Assembly: GCF_014925405.1 (NCBI RefSeq)
Contig: NZ_AQHJ01000035.1
Coordinates: 372,001-436,000 of the forward strand
Direction: 5' to 3'
Origin: Pseudoalteromonas ulvae UL12
Lineage (GTDB): Bacteria > Pseudomonadota > Gammaproteobacteria > Enterobacterales > Alteromonadaceae
Length of the DNA stretch: 64,000 nt
The notes below the pieces were generated by a model, which saw only the letters and a program-made list of their open reading frames with translations, did not search any database and was not told the origin of the DNA. Every line of letters begins with the position of its first letter. Positions within the stretch are counted from its first letter, which is position 1. Below, piece by piece: positions 1 through 8,909 of the stretch. A program made the translations under genes and the position numbers.

Positions 1-202
1 ATTTCAGACTCAGGCTAATCAGCAACAAACATGGGTGATCAGTGAGCAAGATTTCACCTTACAATTTCGCGGGCGCAAGGTGTCTTCTGATTATCAGCTT
101 AATTTTTCAGACGTACGAGCGATAGGTTTTATGATTAGCGTAAAACAAGCGGGACCCTTTCAATTGGGGATCAACGAGTTGCTGTTTGTTGAACAGGTGT
201 GA
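1..202 (+). CDS. CIA30-family protein, C-terminal fragment
   Basis: This is the 3' end of a gene that begins before the window. The frame read from base 2 to the TGA at 200-202 gives 66 residues. The tail contains FRGR, then GFMIS followed by KQAGPFQL, which is the typical C-terminal signature of the complex I intermediate-associated protein 30 (CIA30) family, a galactose-binding-like beta-sandwich fold. Bacterial members are of unknown function and often sit beside sugar or NAD(P)-dependent oxidoreductase genes. Only the last third or so is visible, so length and signal sequence cannot be judged. The gene converges on the membrane-protein gene at 257-949. Confidence 0.7.
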   Translation, partial: FQTQANQQQTWVISEQDFTLQFRGRKVSSDYQLNFSDVRAIGFMISVKQAGPFQLGINELLFVEQV

Positions 203-256
203 ATGTTGTTAATTAGCATAAAGTTTGTCATAACTCGCACATTTAAATAGATGCTC

Positions 257-949
257 TTACGCAGCATTCGTTTGTTTTAAATGAGTTTCTTTCAGTTTTT
301 CTTTTAACTTAAGTAAATAAGGTTTATTGGCGATGAGTGTACTCAATTGGCCATTAAAGCTATATATCTGATTCATTTTGGGCAAAGTAAGCTGGCCTTT
401 TAATAAACTAAGGGCACAAGTCAAATTGATGAAATTAAAATACAAAATGAACTGCTGTATCAGATTAGTCTTGGTGATCTGTAAACCAAGCTTACGTGCG
501 GTACGAGGGTTTAAAATATAGCTGGTGGCGTTGATTTGAATGTGATCTGGCGGTTGATGTTCGTATTGATTAATTAAAGTAAGCAGCCCGTCAACATAGG
601 CTTGGAACACTTGTTTTTTGCGTGCTTGAGCAGATTGAGTGAAATCGAGGCTAAAGTAATAGTCAAATAGGCTGCCACTATGCAACGTAATGGCGTTATG
701 TTTGATTTTTTCTGCTATTAACAATGGTGAGTAATACACTAAGCTACCATTTTTCACGCCACTGGGGACATCGACAAAAGGAGCAAAAACGGACAGTGAT
801 AAAGCAAAAATAAATAGACTTAAAAATGCCAACCCGCTAACCAACAGCACCATGCCGATCAATAAATTAAAGCCAAGTAATAAACCAGTGAGCTTGAATA
901 AAAATAGCCGCTGTTGACCTTTGGTCAGTGCATAATAACGATGCTTCAT
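257..949 (-). CDS. Uncharacterised membrane protein, 230 aa
   Basis: I do not recognise the family. The N-terminal third holds a long hydrophobic stretch (about residues 18-62), enough for one or two membrane-spanning helices. It is followed by a mostly soluble segment of about 110 residues and a further hydrophobic patch near residues 160-185. The arrangement vaguely recalls DUF1189-like inner-membrane proteins, but no diagnostic motif is visible. The gene stands alone, convergent with the CIA30-like gene and divergent from the S8 protease gene. Function unknown. Confidence 0.6.
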   Translation of the reverse strand: MKHRYYALTKGQQRLFLFKLTGLLLGFNLLIGMVLLVSGLAFLSLFIFALSLSVFAPFVDVPSGVKNGSLVYYSPLLIAEKIKHNAITLHSGSLFDYYFSLDFTQSAQARKKQVFQAYVDGLLTLINQYEHQPPDHIQINATSYILNPRTARKLGLQITKTNLIQQFILYFNFINLTCALSLLKGQLTLPKMNQIYSFNGQLSTLIANKPYLLKLKEKLKETHLKQTNAA

Positions 950-1460
950 GTTTATTCATCCTTTTAATTATAAAATCAATGTGTTAGTGGAAACACCAGC
1001 CAAAGCGCAACTTAAATTATCCCATTGCTGATGCTTTAGCAAATCAATACTTGGTGCTGTTGCTGTGAAAATGTGGCAGCTCAACACAATCTGTTAGTGC
1101 GATAAATCAGCACATTTATCATGTCGCTTGTGTTTTTACCTATTTTCACTCCATCAACCCTTTCTACGGGGGATCCATCACAGTTTACTAATCTGAAATT
1201 ATTGCTCTAAAAGCAAGATTAATGGTATTTTGTATAGATATATTTACAAAATAAGCGTGTTTAGGTTAATTTTAAGTTAATGAAACTGTATTTATCTATT
1301 ATAGGTACTATCTTTTGAACGTGTTTCAAAAACCCCAAAATAGATACATAGGTGTGTTAATCATTTTTGTTACGGTTAAATCAGTATTGCTTTGGGATCC
1401 CTAATTAGGGTTGTTTTTTGGAATACCTTTTAACTAAAAACCGACAAAAAGGATAAAACA
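950..1460. promoter_or_regulatory. 511-bp gap upstream of the protease, two dyad symmetries
   Basis: There is no gene here. Two inverted repeats stand out: a 9-bp perfect pair with arms at 1226-1234 and 1245-1253, and a 12-bp palindrome CCCTAATTAGGG at 1399-1410 followed by a T-rich run. They lie about 210 and 50 bp upstream of the protease start and are candidate regulator sites or leader-RNA hairpins. A purine-rich ribosome-binding region (AAAAAGGA) precedes the ATG at 1461. Function is inferred from position only. Confidence 0.3.
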
Positions 1461-3314
1461 ATGCGTAAATTAAGCACTCTCACATTTGCTATGATGGCTG
1501 GCTTGTCTGCTCACTCGGCCAGTGCCGCACAGCTAATGTCTGTCGACAGTGAACGAGCCATTGAAGGTCAATATATTGTGGTTTTCAAAACACCTTCAGT
1601 TCTTGATATTCAAAGCAGCGAAGCCATTGCAGGCTTTGCAAGTACACAAGCGCAAGGCTTAAGCAATCTTTACAATGTCGATATAGCCAGAGAGTTCGGC
1701 GGTATTTTAAATGGCGTGCTCGTCAATGCCTCTAGCAAACAAATTGAACAAATGCTTAATGATCAGAATATTGACTTCATTGAACAAGACCAAATGATGT
1801 ATGTCACGCCCCTTGCTAGCACCAATGCCAATCAAGCCAATGCGATTTGGGGTTTAGATCGGGTCGATCAAGAAAACCTACCATTAAACAGCACCTACAA
1901 TTATGAGTTCGATGGTTCAGGTGTCACCGCGTATGTGATCGATACTGGTGTGCGTGTTAGCCATAACGAATTTGGCAACCGTGCATCACATGGTTATGAC
2001 TTTATCGATAATGATAACGACGCAACAGACTGTAATGGTCACGGTACGCATGTAGCGGGCACCATTGGTGGTGGCGCATACGGCGTAGCTAAAAATGTCA
2101 ATATTGTCGGTGTACGGGTGCTTGGTTGTAATGGTTCGGGTTCTAATTCGGGTGTTATTGCTGGGATCGATTGGGTTAAAAACAATGCATCAGGCCCATC
2201 TGTTGCCAACATGAGCTTAGGCGGCGGGGCTTCACAAGCGACCGATAATGCCGTTAATAACGCCGTTGCAGCAGGTATTAGCTTTGTGGTTGCAGCCGGT
2301 AATGACAACAGCAATGCCTGTAATTACTCACCTGCACGTGCAGCCAATGCGATTACAGTTGGCTCAACAACCAGCAGCGACGGCCGTTCGAGCTTTTCAA
2401 ACTACGGTAATTGTTTAGATATCTACGCACCTGGCTCAAACATTAAGTCTGCGTGGTATAACTCTGACTCTGCAACGAACAGTATTAGTGGTACGTCAAT
2501 GGCGTCACCTCATGTAGCGGGTGCGGTTGCGCTTTATCTTGACGAAAACCCTTCGCTGAGCCCATCACAAATTGATGCTATGCTGAGTCAACGCAGCTCG
2601 AAAAACAAAATCTCTGATGCAAAATCAGGTTCACCGAATGAGTTACTTTATACACTTGAAGGCGGCGTGATTATTCCACCTGAAGATAATGTACTCAATA
2701 ATGGCCAAGCTGTGAGCGCATCGGGTGCACAGGGCTCAAATACGTTTTACAAATTAGTGGTGCCAGCGGGAACTTCATCGTTGTCGTTTGATACCAGTGG
2801 CGGCTCAGGCGATGTTGATATGTATGTGCAAGTTGGCCAAAAACCAACAACAGGCAACTACAACTGTCGTCCATATCAAAATGGCAACACCGAAAGCTGT
2901 ACCTTTACGAATCCGCAAGCAGGTGATTGGTGGGTGATGCTCAATGGTTACAGCCAATATAGCGGTGTCAGTTTAGTGGGTAGCTATGGCGGTGGCACAG
3001 GTTGTGGCTCTGATTGTTTAACCAATGGTGTGCCAGTGACAGGCTTATCGGCTGGAAGCAATCAAGAATTAGTGTACACCATTGATGTACCAGCTAATTC
3101 AACCCTATCGGTCAATATGTCTGGTGGCACAGGGGATGCTGATTTGTATGTCCGTAAAGGGGCTAAAGCAACCAGTCGAAACTACGATTGTCGCCCATTC
3201 TTAGATGGTAACAATGAAAGCTGTAGCTTAAGTTCAGGTCAAGGCGGTAAATACTACATTACCCTCAATGGCTATAGAGCGTTTACGGGTGTGAGCATTG
3301 TTGCGTCTTACTAA
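1461..3314 (+). CDS. Secreted subtilisin-like (S8A, proteinase K type) serine protease with two PPC domains
   Basis: This is an extracellular endopeptidase. Domains in order are: a signal peptide (residues 1-22, ending SASA), an inhibitor I9 propeptide (about 36-115), a peptidase S8 catalytic domain (about 130-400) and two pre-peptidase C-terminal (PPC) domains (about 410-505 and 520-617). The catalytic triad is visible: D161 in VIDTGV, H194 in NGHGTHVAG and S346 in SGTSMASPHVAG. The order and motifs match the aqualysin / alkaline serine exoprotease group of marine bacteria. PPC domains are usually removed after secretion or help bind insoluble substrate. The Cys pairs in the catalytic domain suggest disulfides. 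It is monocistronic, with a hairpin 44 bp after the stop. Confidence 0.95.
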   Translation: MRKLSTLTFAMMAGLSAHSASAAQLMSVDSERAIEGQYIVVFKTPSVLDIQSSEAIAGFASTQAQGLSNLYNVDIAREFGGILNGVLVNASSKQIEQMLNDQNIDFIEQDQMMYVTPLASTNANQANAIWGLDRVDQENLPLNSTYNYEFDGSGVTAYVIDTGVRVSHNEFGNRASHGYDFIDNDNDATDCNGHGTHVAGTIGGGAYGVAKNVNIVGVRVLGCNGSGSNSGVIAGIDWVKNNASGPSVANMSLGGGASQATDNAVNNAVAAGISFVVAAGNDNSNACNYSPARAANAITVGSTTSSDGRSSFSNYGNCLDIYAPGSNIKSAWYNSDSATNSISGTSMASPHVAGAVALYLDENPSLSPSQIDAMLSQRSSKNKISDAKSGSPNELLYTLEGGVIIPPEDNVLNNGQAVSASGAQGSNTFYKLVVPAGTSSLSFDTSGGSGDVDMYVQVGQKPTTGNYNCRPYQNGNTESCTFTNPQAGDWWVMLNGYSQYSGVSLVGSYGGGTGCGSDCLTNGVPVTGLSAGSNQELVYTIDVPANSTLSVNMSGGTGDADLYVRKGAKATSRNYDCRPFLDGNNESCSLSSGQGGKYYITLNGYRAFTGVSIVASY

Positions 3315-3357
3315 TCATCTTTATGGTGGTTTTTAGGAGCTGATAGCTTCGCACATG

Positions 3358-3393
3358 AGGCGGCTTGCATCTGAAAGACGATGCTAGCCGCCT
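3358..3393 (+). terminator. Hairpin after the protease gene
   Basis: Arms at 3358-3371 and 3380-3393 form a 14-bp stem with one mismatch and an 8-nt loop. The downstream run is only weakly T-rich (AATTTGATT), so this may be a weak terminator or an mRNA 3'-end stabiliser. Confidence 0.5.
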
Positions 3394-3513
3394 AATTTGA
3401 TTCAGATAAAGTTCGCTACAACTGAAAGTCAAATTCATTAACTAAACACTACTTTTTGCTCTCACCCCCGTGGTTTATTTTTTGATAAATATCATTTCCA
3501 AATGGCATTCGGT

Positions 3514-4719
3514 TCAGGTCGTTATCGTCTGCTTTAATTGGCTGACATGGCCCAATAAATACATCATGATCGCAGCTGCCGATACCGTCAGAGCGGCAAT
3601 GGCAAAGCCATATTGGGTGAAGCCGTAGTGGGCGAGTAAGGCAATAATCACATAGCTTAAACTTTGTACTGAGGTCGAAAACAACACTAACCCACCTTCG
3701 ACCCGACCACGCTGGCTAACATCCACAGTATGATGAAGCCAATTTGTGCGGGTAATCCGATTAAGTGCATTGAAAAACCCTAGCAGCACGGTTAAAAGCA
3801 ATAAATAAAGCGGGCTGAGCACCAATGCGATAACAATCAGTACCACTGCAAGCATCGCCATTGAATACACTAACGTGACACGATGACTCGTCAATGCGAG
3901 CAGTTTTGACAGTAGAGCACCTGTCAGTAATGAGCCTAGACCAAATAAAATACTATAGGCCGCAAACCAATCACCAGATATGCCAAGTTCAGCAAACCAA
4001 ATTGGCACTAGCTTGCTTAAAAATGTCAGCACCGGATACGATAAGCATGATAATAAAATGAGTGTGTAAAAGCGGGGCTGCGCGCTAAAAATCGCCTTGC
4101 TCTGCAGCATTTGGCTAATAAAGCGCACTGTGTGTTGCTCGCGTAGTTGTTGGCGATAGGGAGTGACCAGATAACTCACAGCAGCAATGGCCGAAGCACT
4201 TGCTGCAAAGGCTGCAAATTCCATCATGCCCCAATATTTGAGCAGCACGACTCCTAAAGCGCCGGCACCTAATGTCGTGCTTTGCAGCACAATTTCTTGT
4301 TTGCCAGAAATCGAGGCGTACTCATGGCTGTCGTAGTTTTCTTGCGTAAATGCATTGTTTGTTGACCACGCTAAATTGCTCGACACCCAAAAAATAAGCT
4401 GGGAAGTACCAAGCAACCAGTGCGAATCAAGATTGAACATTGCTGCAATCATCACCAGCCCTGCCGTTGCGCTTTGTAAAACCTGCACCCAAATAAGAAT
4501 GGCCTTACGGGAATGACGGTCAATTAAAGTAGCAAAAAAAGGCGTCAATACAAACGACGTGGCGGTACAAATGAGCGCTAACACCGCGACAAACGTGCCC
4601 ATGTTACCAGGCTCTAGTAGTAACCAAGACAGCGCCATCATAAAAAGTCCTGATGAAATACCATCAAAAAAACGCCCAGATAAATAAGGGAGGGTTCTGT
4701 GTTGACTGATCAATTCCAT
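3514..4719 (-). CDS. MFS exporter (EntS/MFS_3-like)
   Basis: A 401-residue protein almost entirely composed of hydrophobic helices, the length and pattern expected for a 12-helix major facilitator. The loop between helices 2 and 3 carries the conserved basic motif DRHSRK (about residues 67-72), and the N-terminus (LPYLSGRFFDGISSG) resembles EntS-like drug or siderophore exporters. The substrate is unknown. The gene is monocistronic. Its promoter region holds a SoxR-like operator in a 19-bp spacer (4756-4786), which suggests induction by redox-active compounds and export of such molecules. That regulatory link is inference. Confidence 0.85.
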   Translation of the reverse strand: MELISQHRTLPYLSGRFFDGISSGLFMMALSWLLLEPGNMGTFVAVLALICTATSFVLTPFFATLIDRHSRKAILIWVQVLQSATAGLVMIAAMFNLDSHWLLGTSQLIFWVSSNLAWSTNNAFTQENYDSHEYASISGKQEIVLQSTTLGAGALGVVLLKYWGMMEFAAFAASASAIAAVSYLVTPYRQQLREQHTVRFISQMLQSKAIFSAQPRFYTLILLSCLSYPVLTFLSKLVPIWFAELGISGDWFAAYSILFGLGSLLTGALLSKLLALTSHRVTLVYSMAMLAVVLIVIALVLSPLYLLLLTVLLGFFNALNRITRTNWLHHTVDVSQRGRVEGGLVLFSTSVQSLSYVIIALLAHYGFTQYGFAIAALTVSAAAIMMYLLGHVSQLKQTITT

Positions 4720-4755
4720 TGCTTTATTCCAACCTAAAAATGTTAACTGACCCGC

Positions 4756-4786
4756 ACTTTAAAACCTAAGGTTAACTTGAGGTAAA
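4756..4786 (-). promoter_or_regulatory. SoxR/MerR-type promoter for the MFS exporter
   Basis: Read on the minus strand there is a -35-like TTTACC (4781-4786), a 19-bp spacer (4762-4780) and a -10-like TAAAGT (4756-4761). The dyad at 4765-4782 reads CCTCAAGTTAACCTTAGG. The published enterobacterial soxS operator is CCTCAAGTTAACTTGAGG, so 16 of 18 bases match. A 19-bp spacer spanned by a dyad is the hallmark of MerR-family promoters. No soxR gene is present in this window. The rest of the 4720-5058 gap shows nothing notable. Confidence 0.6.
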
Positions 4787-5058
4787 GCGCTTTTTGCGAT
4801 TTTAAGCAGATTAATTAGTCACAATGATCTCCAGCCTAATTTTTGATATAGCTACCTGAGGTTTGTTTAAGCCCAGAGTAAAAATCTTAAAATGATAATC
4901 TGGAGGTGAAAATCGCGCAGTGATATTGAGTTCAAACAGAGTGAGTTGTGTGTTATTTCAAATTAAGCCGATAATGGTGTACAAACAAACATAACAAGGT
5001 GTTAATTATAGAAAGTAGACAGTCAATCATGCCTTTAGGTAGGTAACAGCTTATAACT

Positions 5059-5535
5059 TTAACGAGCGTGTTGGGTGTTAGCTTTAAACACGACCTTAAA
5101 CGTTTCGCACACTATTGGCATGGTATCAGTGGGGGTAAATGCTGTGCCAGCAAGTTCGCGGTGATAATAATCCCAGTGCACTTTTCGCCAATACGCGAGG
5201 CTTTTATCTCCTTCGCCTTCAAGGGCGGCGTATTGTTCGGTGATTTCATTAAAGGGAGTAATCGCGACGTGTGTTGTTTCTATGATGCACAGTGCTTCGC
5301 CTTGCCAATTGGTAACAACATTCAAATCACCCCGTTGAGGCAGTGGCTGATGATGTGCCTCAAACCACCAAAGGGAAGGGGACGTTGCCCTTTTTATGTC
5401 ATCGAGCACCAGCTTTGCACAGGCATTGGCGTCAACTTCGTTGTCACAAAAGTGCCAACTGCTGAGCGCAACATAAGGTAAATGGCACTGCTTAAAATAC
5501 TTGTGACAGATAGTTGTGACTGATGGGTGCATCAT
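5059..5535 (-). CDS. ASCH-domain protein (DUF984-type)
   Basis: About 158 residues from the chosen start. The central and C-terminal parts carry the ASCH signature: PLPQRGDLNVVT, then CIIETT, then ITPFNEI and EGEGDKSLAYWR. ASCH proteins have a PUA-like beta-barrel and are thought to bind RNA or nucleotides; some relatives hydrolyse N4-acetylcytidine. A longer in-frame extension upstream is possible, but the AAGGAG directly before the paired ATGs at 5535 and 5532 favours a start here. It is monocistronic. The exact substrate cannot be read from sequence. Confidence 0.75.
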   Translation of the reverse strand: MMHPSVTTICHKYFKQCHLPYVALSSWHFCDNEVDANACAKLVLDDIKRATSPSLWWFEAHHQPLPQRGDLNVVTNWQGEALCIIETTHVAITPFNEITEQYAALEGEGDKSLAYWRKVHWDYYHRELAGTAFTPTDTMPIVCETFKVVFKANTQHAR

Positions 5536-5613
5536 ACTCCTTATATTTAAAGTGGAACAACAGGGTAAATTAAACAACTCGTTGAATATGTGTATTTAAA
5601 GGTGACAACGAGT

Positions 5614-6279
5614 TTATCTATTACTGTACTTTTTAGAGTAAACACGATAAACCACGGCAAGATAAAAACAAAGACCAGCAGGAAACAACAACGCGATAAA
5701 ATTATATTGCCCATACAAAAAAGCGCCCACAGTGCCACCTACTATAAAGCCGCAAATAATCGTTATAAACAAGATAGCTTTGCGCTTATCAATACTGTTC
5801 CCTCGAAGATATTCACCAAACATAATGCCTAAGTCGGTGAAAATCCCCGTAACATGTGTGGTTCTAATGACTGCATTGCTGTAGGTTGTCGCCAAAGCAT
5901 TCTGAAGACCACATGCCGCCGACGCAACTAAATGGCCATAAATTGATCCTTGACTCATAAACCATAAGGTTAGGAGTAATAAAGCAGATTCTAAAAACAA
6001 CGCTGTGTCATAGTGTTTACCTAGTTTCAGCGTTGGGCCATGTAATAAAAAGCCAGCCGTGACTGAACCAAGTAAAAAACAGAGCAAAATTCCCGCTAAA
6101 TGAAGAGTATTGAGCCAAGGTAAATTTAAAAAACCCGCACCTAATAGCGTTGCGGTACCAGATAAATGAGAAACCGATTGGTGCTCAAAACTGAGTAAAC
6201 CGACAGCATTAACAAACCCTGCAACCAGCGCCAAAAGAAACGCGCCAAATTCAACCCATCTGGGCAGTTGTGAGATCAA
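5614..6279 (-). CDS. YoaK/DUF1275-family membrane protein
   Basis: A 221-residue polytopic membrane protein with about six hydrophobic helices. Family features seen are the N-terminal AGFVNAVGLL near residue 20, the HLSGTATLLG stretch near residue 40, and a central segment ACGLQNALATTYSNAVIRTTHVTG with a following D (about residues 120-147), which is the conserved core of DUF1275/YoaK proteins. Their role is unknown; transport is often assumed. The neighbouring genes give no functional hint. Confidence 0.85.
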   Translation of the reverse strand: MISQLPRWVEFGAFLLALVAGFVNAVGLLSFEHQSVSHLSGTATLLGAGFLNLPWLNTLHLAGILLCFLLGSVTAGFLLHGPTLKLGKHYDTALFLESALLLLTLWFMSQGSIYGHLVASAACGLQNALATTYSNAVIRTTHVTGIFTDLGIMFGEYLRGNSIDKRKAILFITIICGFIVGGTVGAFLYGQYNFIALLFPAGLCFYLAVVYRVYSKKYSNR

Positions 6280-6325
6280 TATGCGGTCTCCTTGAGAATA
6301 AAGATGAGCGCTCAGCAGATATCTT

Positions 6326-6847
6326 TTAGGCGGTTATCTTTTTGCGCCATGCAACGGCATGTTGTTCATGTAACTTAACAAACTCGTTTTTGCCGTCACA
6401 GTATATACTATTGTCATTATTACAATTTCTAGCAATATTTCGTTTAAGTGCAGCGTATTCTTTTGCCACTAATGGATGTGCAATTAAATAGTCTCTAAAT
6501 GCTAAGTGTCGCATGGCATTGTCAGAGTCTTTGTGAAATGCATGAATATGATGTGAGCGTTGATTGCCTCCTTTTTGAAAATAACGACGCCCCGAAATAC
6601 CAAACTCACCTTTGCATTCGTAACCGATGGACTCAAATATTTTATTGTATTTATCTAGGTTTTCTATTTCTTCGACTTCGATCAATATATCAATAATGGG
6701 TTTAGCCGCTAGACCACTTACAGCGGTGCTGCCAATATGGTGAACCCATATTTTGTTAATCGGCAAGCGTGAGATTATTAACTGCTTTTCAATTTCAAAT
6801 TGACGTAGCCACGCATCGTTATATTCAACAACTTCAATAATTCGCAT
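6326..6847 (-). CDS. GrpB-family protein (UPF0157)
   Basis: 173 residues, full length for the GrpB / UPF0157 family, which has a nucleotidyltransferase-like fold. The family core HHIGSTAV, GLAAKPIIDI is present at about residues 36-55, and the C-terminal half carries the HAFHKDSDNAMRHLAFRDYL block (described here in parts: HHIHAF, then RHLAFRDYL). The biochemical role is not established. GrpB genes are frequent passengers of gene cassettes and accessory regions, and this one sits next to a decayed cassette region, so acquisition by transfer is possible. Confidence 0.85.
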   Translation of the reverse strand: MRIIEVVEYNDAWLRQFEIEKQLIISRLPINKIWVHHIGSTAVSGLAAKPIIDILIEVEEIENLDKYNKIFESIGYECKGEFGISGRRYFQKGGNQRSHHIHAFHKDSDNAMRHLAFRDYLIAHPLVAKEYAALKRNIARNCNNDNSIYCDGKNEFVKLHEQHAVAWRKKITA

Positions 6848-7172
6848 AATCTATTTTAATACCTCACACGTTTATATCGAGCGATTGGGTCGTTTTTATG
6901 AGTGTTTTCCTGACTATACGAGCAACCGTTAAGCCATGTGACTTTACACCGCCTTCACATCAACGCATTTAAACGATCTCGCTTTTAAAAATGATGGTTG
7001 AATTGTTTAGATAGCAAGCCCAAGCTTACCGATAAAATATTTCAAATACAATAATATACAGGCGGGTTGTGGCTGCAAAATATGGCAGCGCATGCGTGCT
7101 TAATTGAACCATTTCGCTCGCGATTGGGCGTTTGCTTATGCTAAATGTGACATCGAGGGGTTAGGTTTTTAG
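6848..7172. other. 325-bp gap, no gene seen
   Basis: No convincing reading frame is present. At 6880-6895 an imperfect hairpin with a T-run (GGGTCGTTTTT) resembles the arms of the inverted hairpins at 8623-8642 and 8749-8768, so this may be another copy of that small repeat. Just after the stop of the 83-aa gene (minus strand, 7160-7166) is ACCTAAC, which fits the RYYYAAC box of an attC site, but no matching GTTRRRY partner was found. Confidence 0.3.
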
Positions 7173-7424
7173 TCAGTTTTTGGGTTTGAAAGACAATCTG
7201 CAAATACTGACTTTGTTGGTTATTGCATTCGATGTGTTTGGCTTTAGGAAATATTCTTTATCCATTGCCATCTGGCCGTTGGTAATTAGAGCGGAATACA
7301 GCTCTCCGATTCTGCCGCTTAAATGCCTCAATTCTGTTGGGCACACACCCCATTGTAATTCTCTCTCAAACCATGACATAGCCTCACCAAGAGGCTCAAT
7401 TATTTGTATTTGAGTTAAAGTCAT
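7173..7424 (-). CDS. Small cassette-like protein, probably a truncated DUF6998-type protein
   Basis: 83 residues. The first 55 (LGEAMSWFERELQWG, then LRHLSGRIGELYSALIT) look like the N-terminal half of a family commonly found in integron cassettes and chromosomal islands, which I recall as DUF6998. Full members are roughly 130-145 residues, so this copy lacks the C-terminal half and ends in an unrelated-looking tail. The start is well supported by AGGAAGG 5 nt before the ATG. It lies directly behind an attC-like R' box (7455-7461). Function unknown. The family name is from memory and should be treated as tentative. Confidence 0.5.
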   Translation of the reverse strand: MTLTQIQIIEPLGEAMSWFERELQWGVCPTELRHLSGRIGELYSALITNGQMAMDKEYFLKPNTSNAITNKVSICRLSFKPKN

Positions 7425-7454
7425 TTACCTTCCTGAGGTTGAATTCTATTTAGT

Positions 7455-7543
7455 GCTTAACGCCCTGTTAAGGGGCAAATTGTAGTTGGCTAAAATTGTG
7501 AGCGGAGCGAAACAGCCAACTGTAATTTGTCCCGCTTGAACAA

Positions 7544-7551
<8 letters not shown>
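7455..7551 (-). other. attC-like integron recombination site (interrupted)
   Basis: On the minus strand this reads as most of an attC site. An R' box GTTAAGC (fits GTTRRRY) lies at 7455-7461. Inner arms at 7472-7491 and 7514-7533 pair over 20 bp with three mismatches around a 22-nt loop. Outer segments at 7457-7471 and 7537-7551 pair imperfectly, as attC L boxes do. The R'' box is missing at 7551, where IS110-family coding sequence begins. A matching R''-like AACTAAC sits on the far side of that remnant (near 8238-8244). Confidence 0.6.
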
Positions 7552-8209
<658 letters not shown>

Positions 8210-8234
8210 AATTAGCTATTGACGCCATAGTCTC

Positions 8235-8614
8235 TTGTTAGTTGTTTTTATTACAATAAATTAAAATAGTATCACCTTGGGACTGAAATGGAACCTTTAA
8301 GTTTTGCAATAAATTAATAAACTCAGCCTCACAGGAAACTACTTTAGGAGGAACTAAACGCCCAACACTTTTTAGATATTTTGGACGAACACAAAACCAC
8401 TCTATTTTAGTGAAAGGTTGCAGGCAATGAGCTGACCAATCACCTAAGTAGTTTACATTTTCAGAGAATGATAGTGGGAATGGGTCTTCATCAAATTTTT
8501 TGTATTGAAATGGAGGTGTAAATGGTAACTCAGTTTTAATTGAGTTGACCAAAACCTCTATTTGATTAGCATCCATACTTTTTATTTTCTCCAAACTCTC
8601 GAAACAACTAACAA
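8235..8614. repeat. 13-bp perfect inverted repeat bracketing the 112-aa gene
   Basis: TTGTTAGTTGTTT at 8235-8247 is the exact reverse complement of 8602-8614. On the minus strand the cassette-like gene starts with GTTAGTT about 26 bp upstream of its ATG and ends in AACTAAC overlapping its stop codon. This is close to the GTTRRRY and RYYYAAC boxes that delimit integron cassettes (one mismatch each). Confidence 0.5.
8238..8576 (-). CDS. Small hypothetical protein, possible integron-cassette gene
   Basis: 112 residues from the ATG at 8576 (a TTG six codons upstream is an alternative). Conserved-looking stretches are LPFTPPFQYK, then GDWSAHCLQPF, IEWFCVRPKYL and VGRLVPPKVV. I associate this pattern loosely with DUF6678-type proteins but cannot confirm it. 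The gene is flanked by a 13-bp inverted repeat (8235-8247 and 8602-8614) whose cores resemble attC boxes. It is short, has its own ribosome-binding purines and sits in a cassette-like context beside an attC-like site. Function unknown. Confidence 0.5.
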   Translation of the reverse strand: MDANQIEVLVNSIKTELPFTPPFQYKKFDEDPFPLSFSENVNYLGDWSAHCLQPFTKIEWFCVRPKYLKSVGRLVPPKVVSCEAEFINLLQNLKVPFQSQGDTILIYCNKNN

Positions 8615-8622
8615 TTTAATAT

Positions 8623-8768
8623 CGACCCTACGGGTCGTTTTTCTACCCAACATTGGGTCTATAGTAACTTACCCATATTAATAACAAAATATCTTTTATT
8701 ATTCTATATCAAATAGATAACTAATTGACATTTTACTAATAAACCGACAAAAACGACCCATAGGGTCG
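8623..8768. repeat. Pair of inverted terminator-like hairpins with AT-rich spacer
   Basis: CGACCC-TAC-GGGTCG at 8623-8637 is followed by TTTTT on the plus strand. Its mirror copy at 8754-8768 is followed by TTTTT on the minus strand (8749-8753). The 110 bp between them is very AT-rich. This could be two opposed short terminators or a small non-autonomous palindromic element. Confidence 0.4.
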
Positions 8769-8909
8769 ATTTCTTGACTATAGGGGCACTCAAGAAAATA
8801 CTGTTCATATACACAGTTTTTTTGAGGAGACTTATGAAAACGCAATCGCCATTTTTAAATAACGCAAATAACAAAGATACCCACTCTAATTTAGTTTGGC
8901 TTTTTTGCA

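Noticed and set aside
2039..2314. Antisense frame inside the S8 protease gene
   Set aside because: Shadow of a strongly supported gene with intact catalytic motifs; no independent support.
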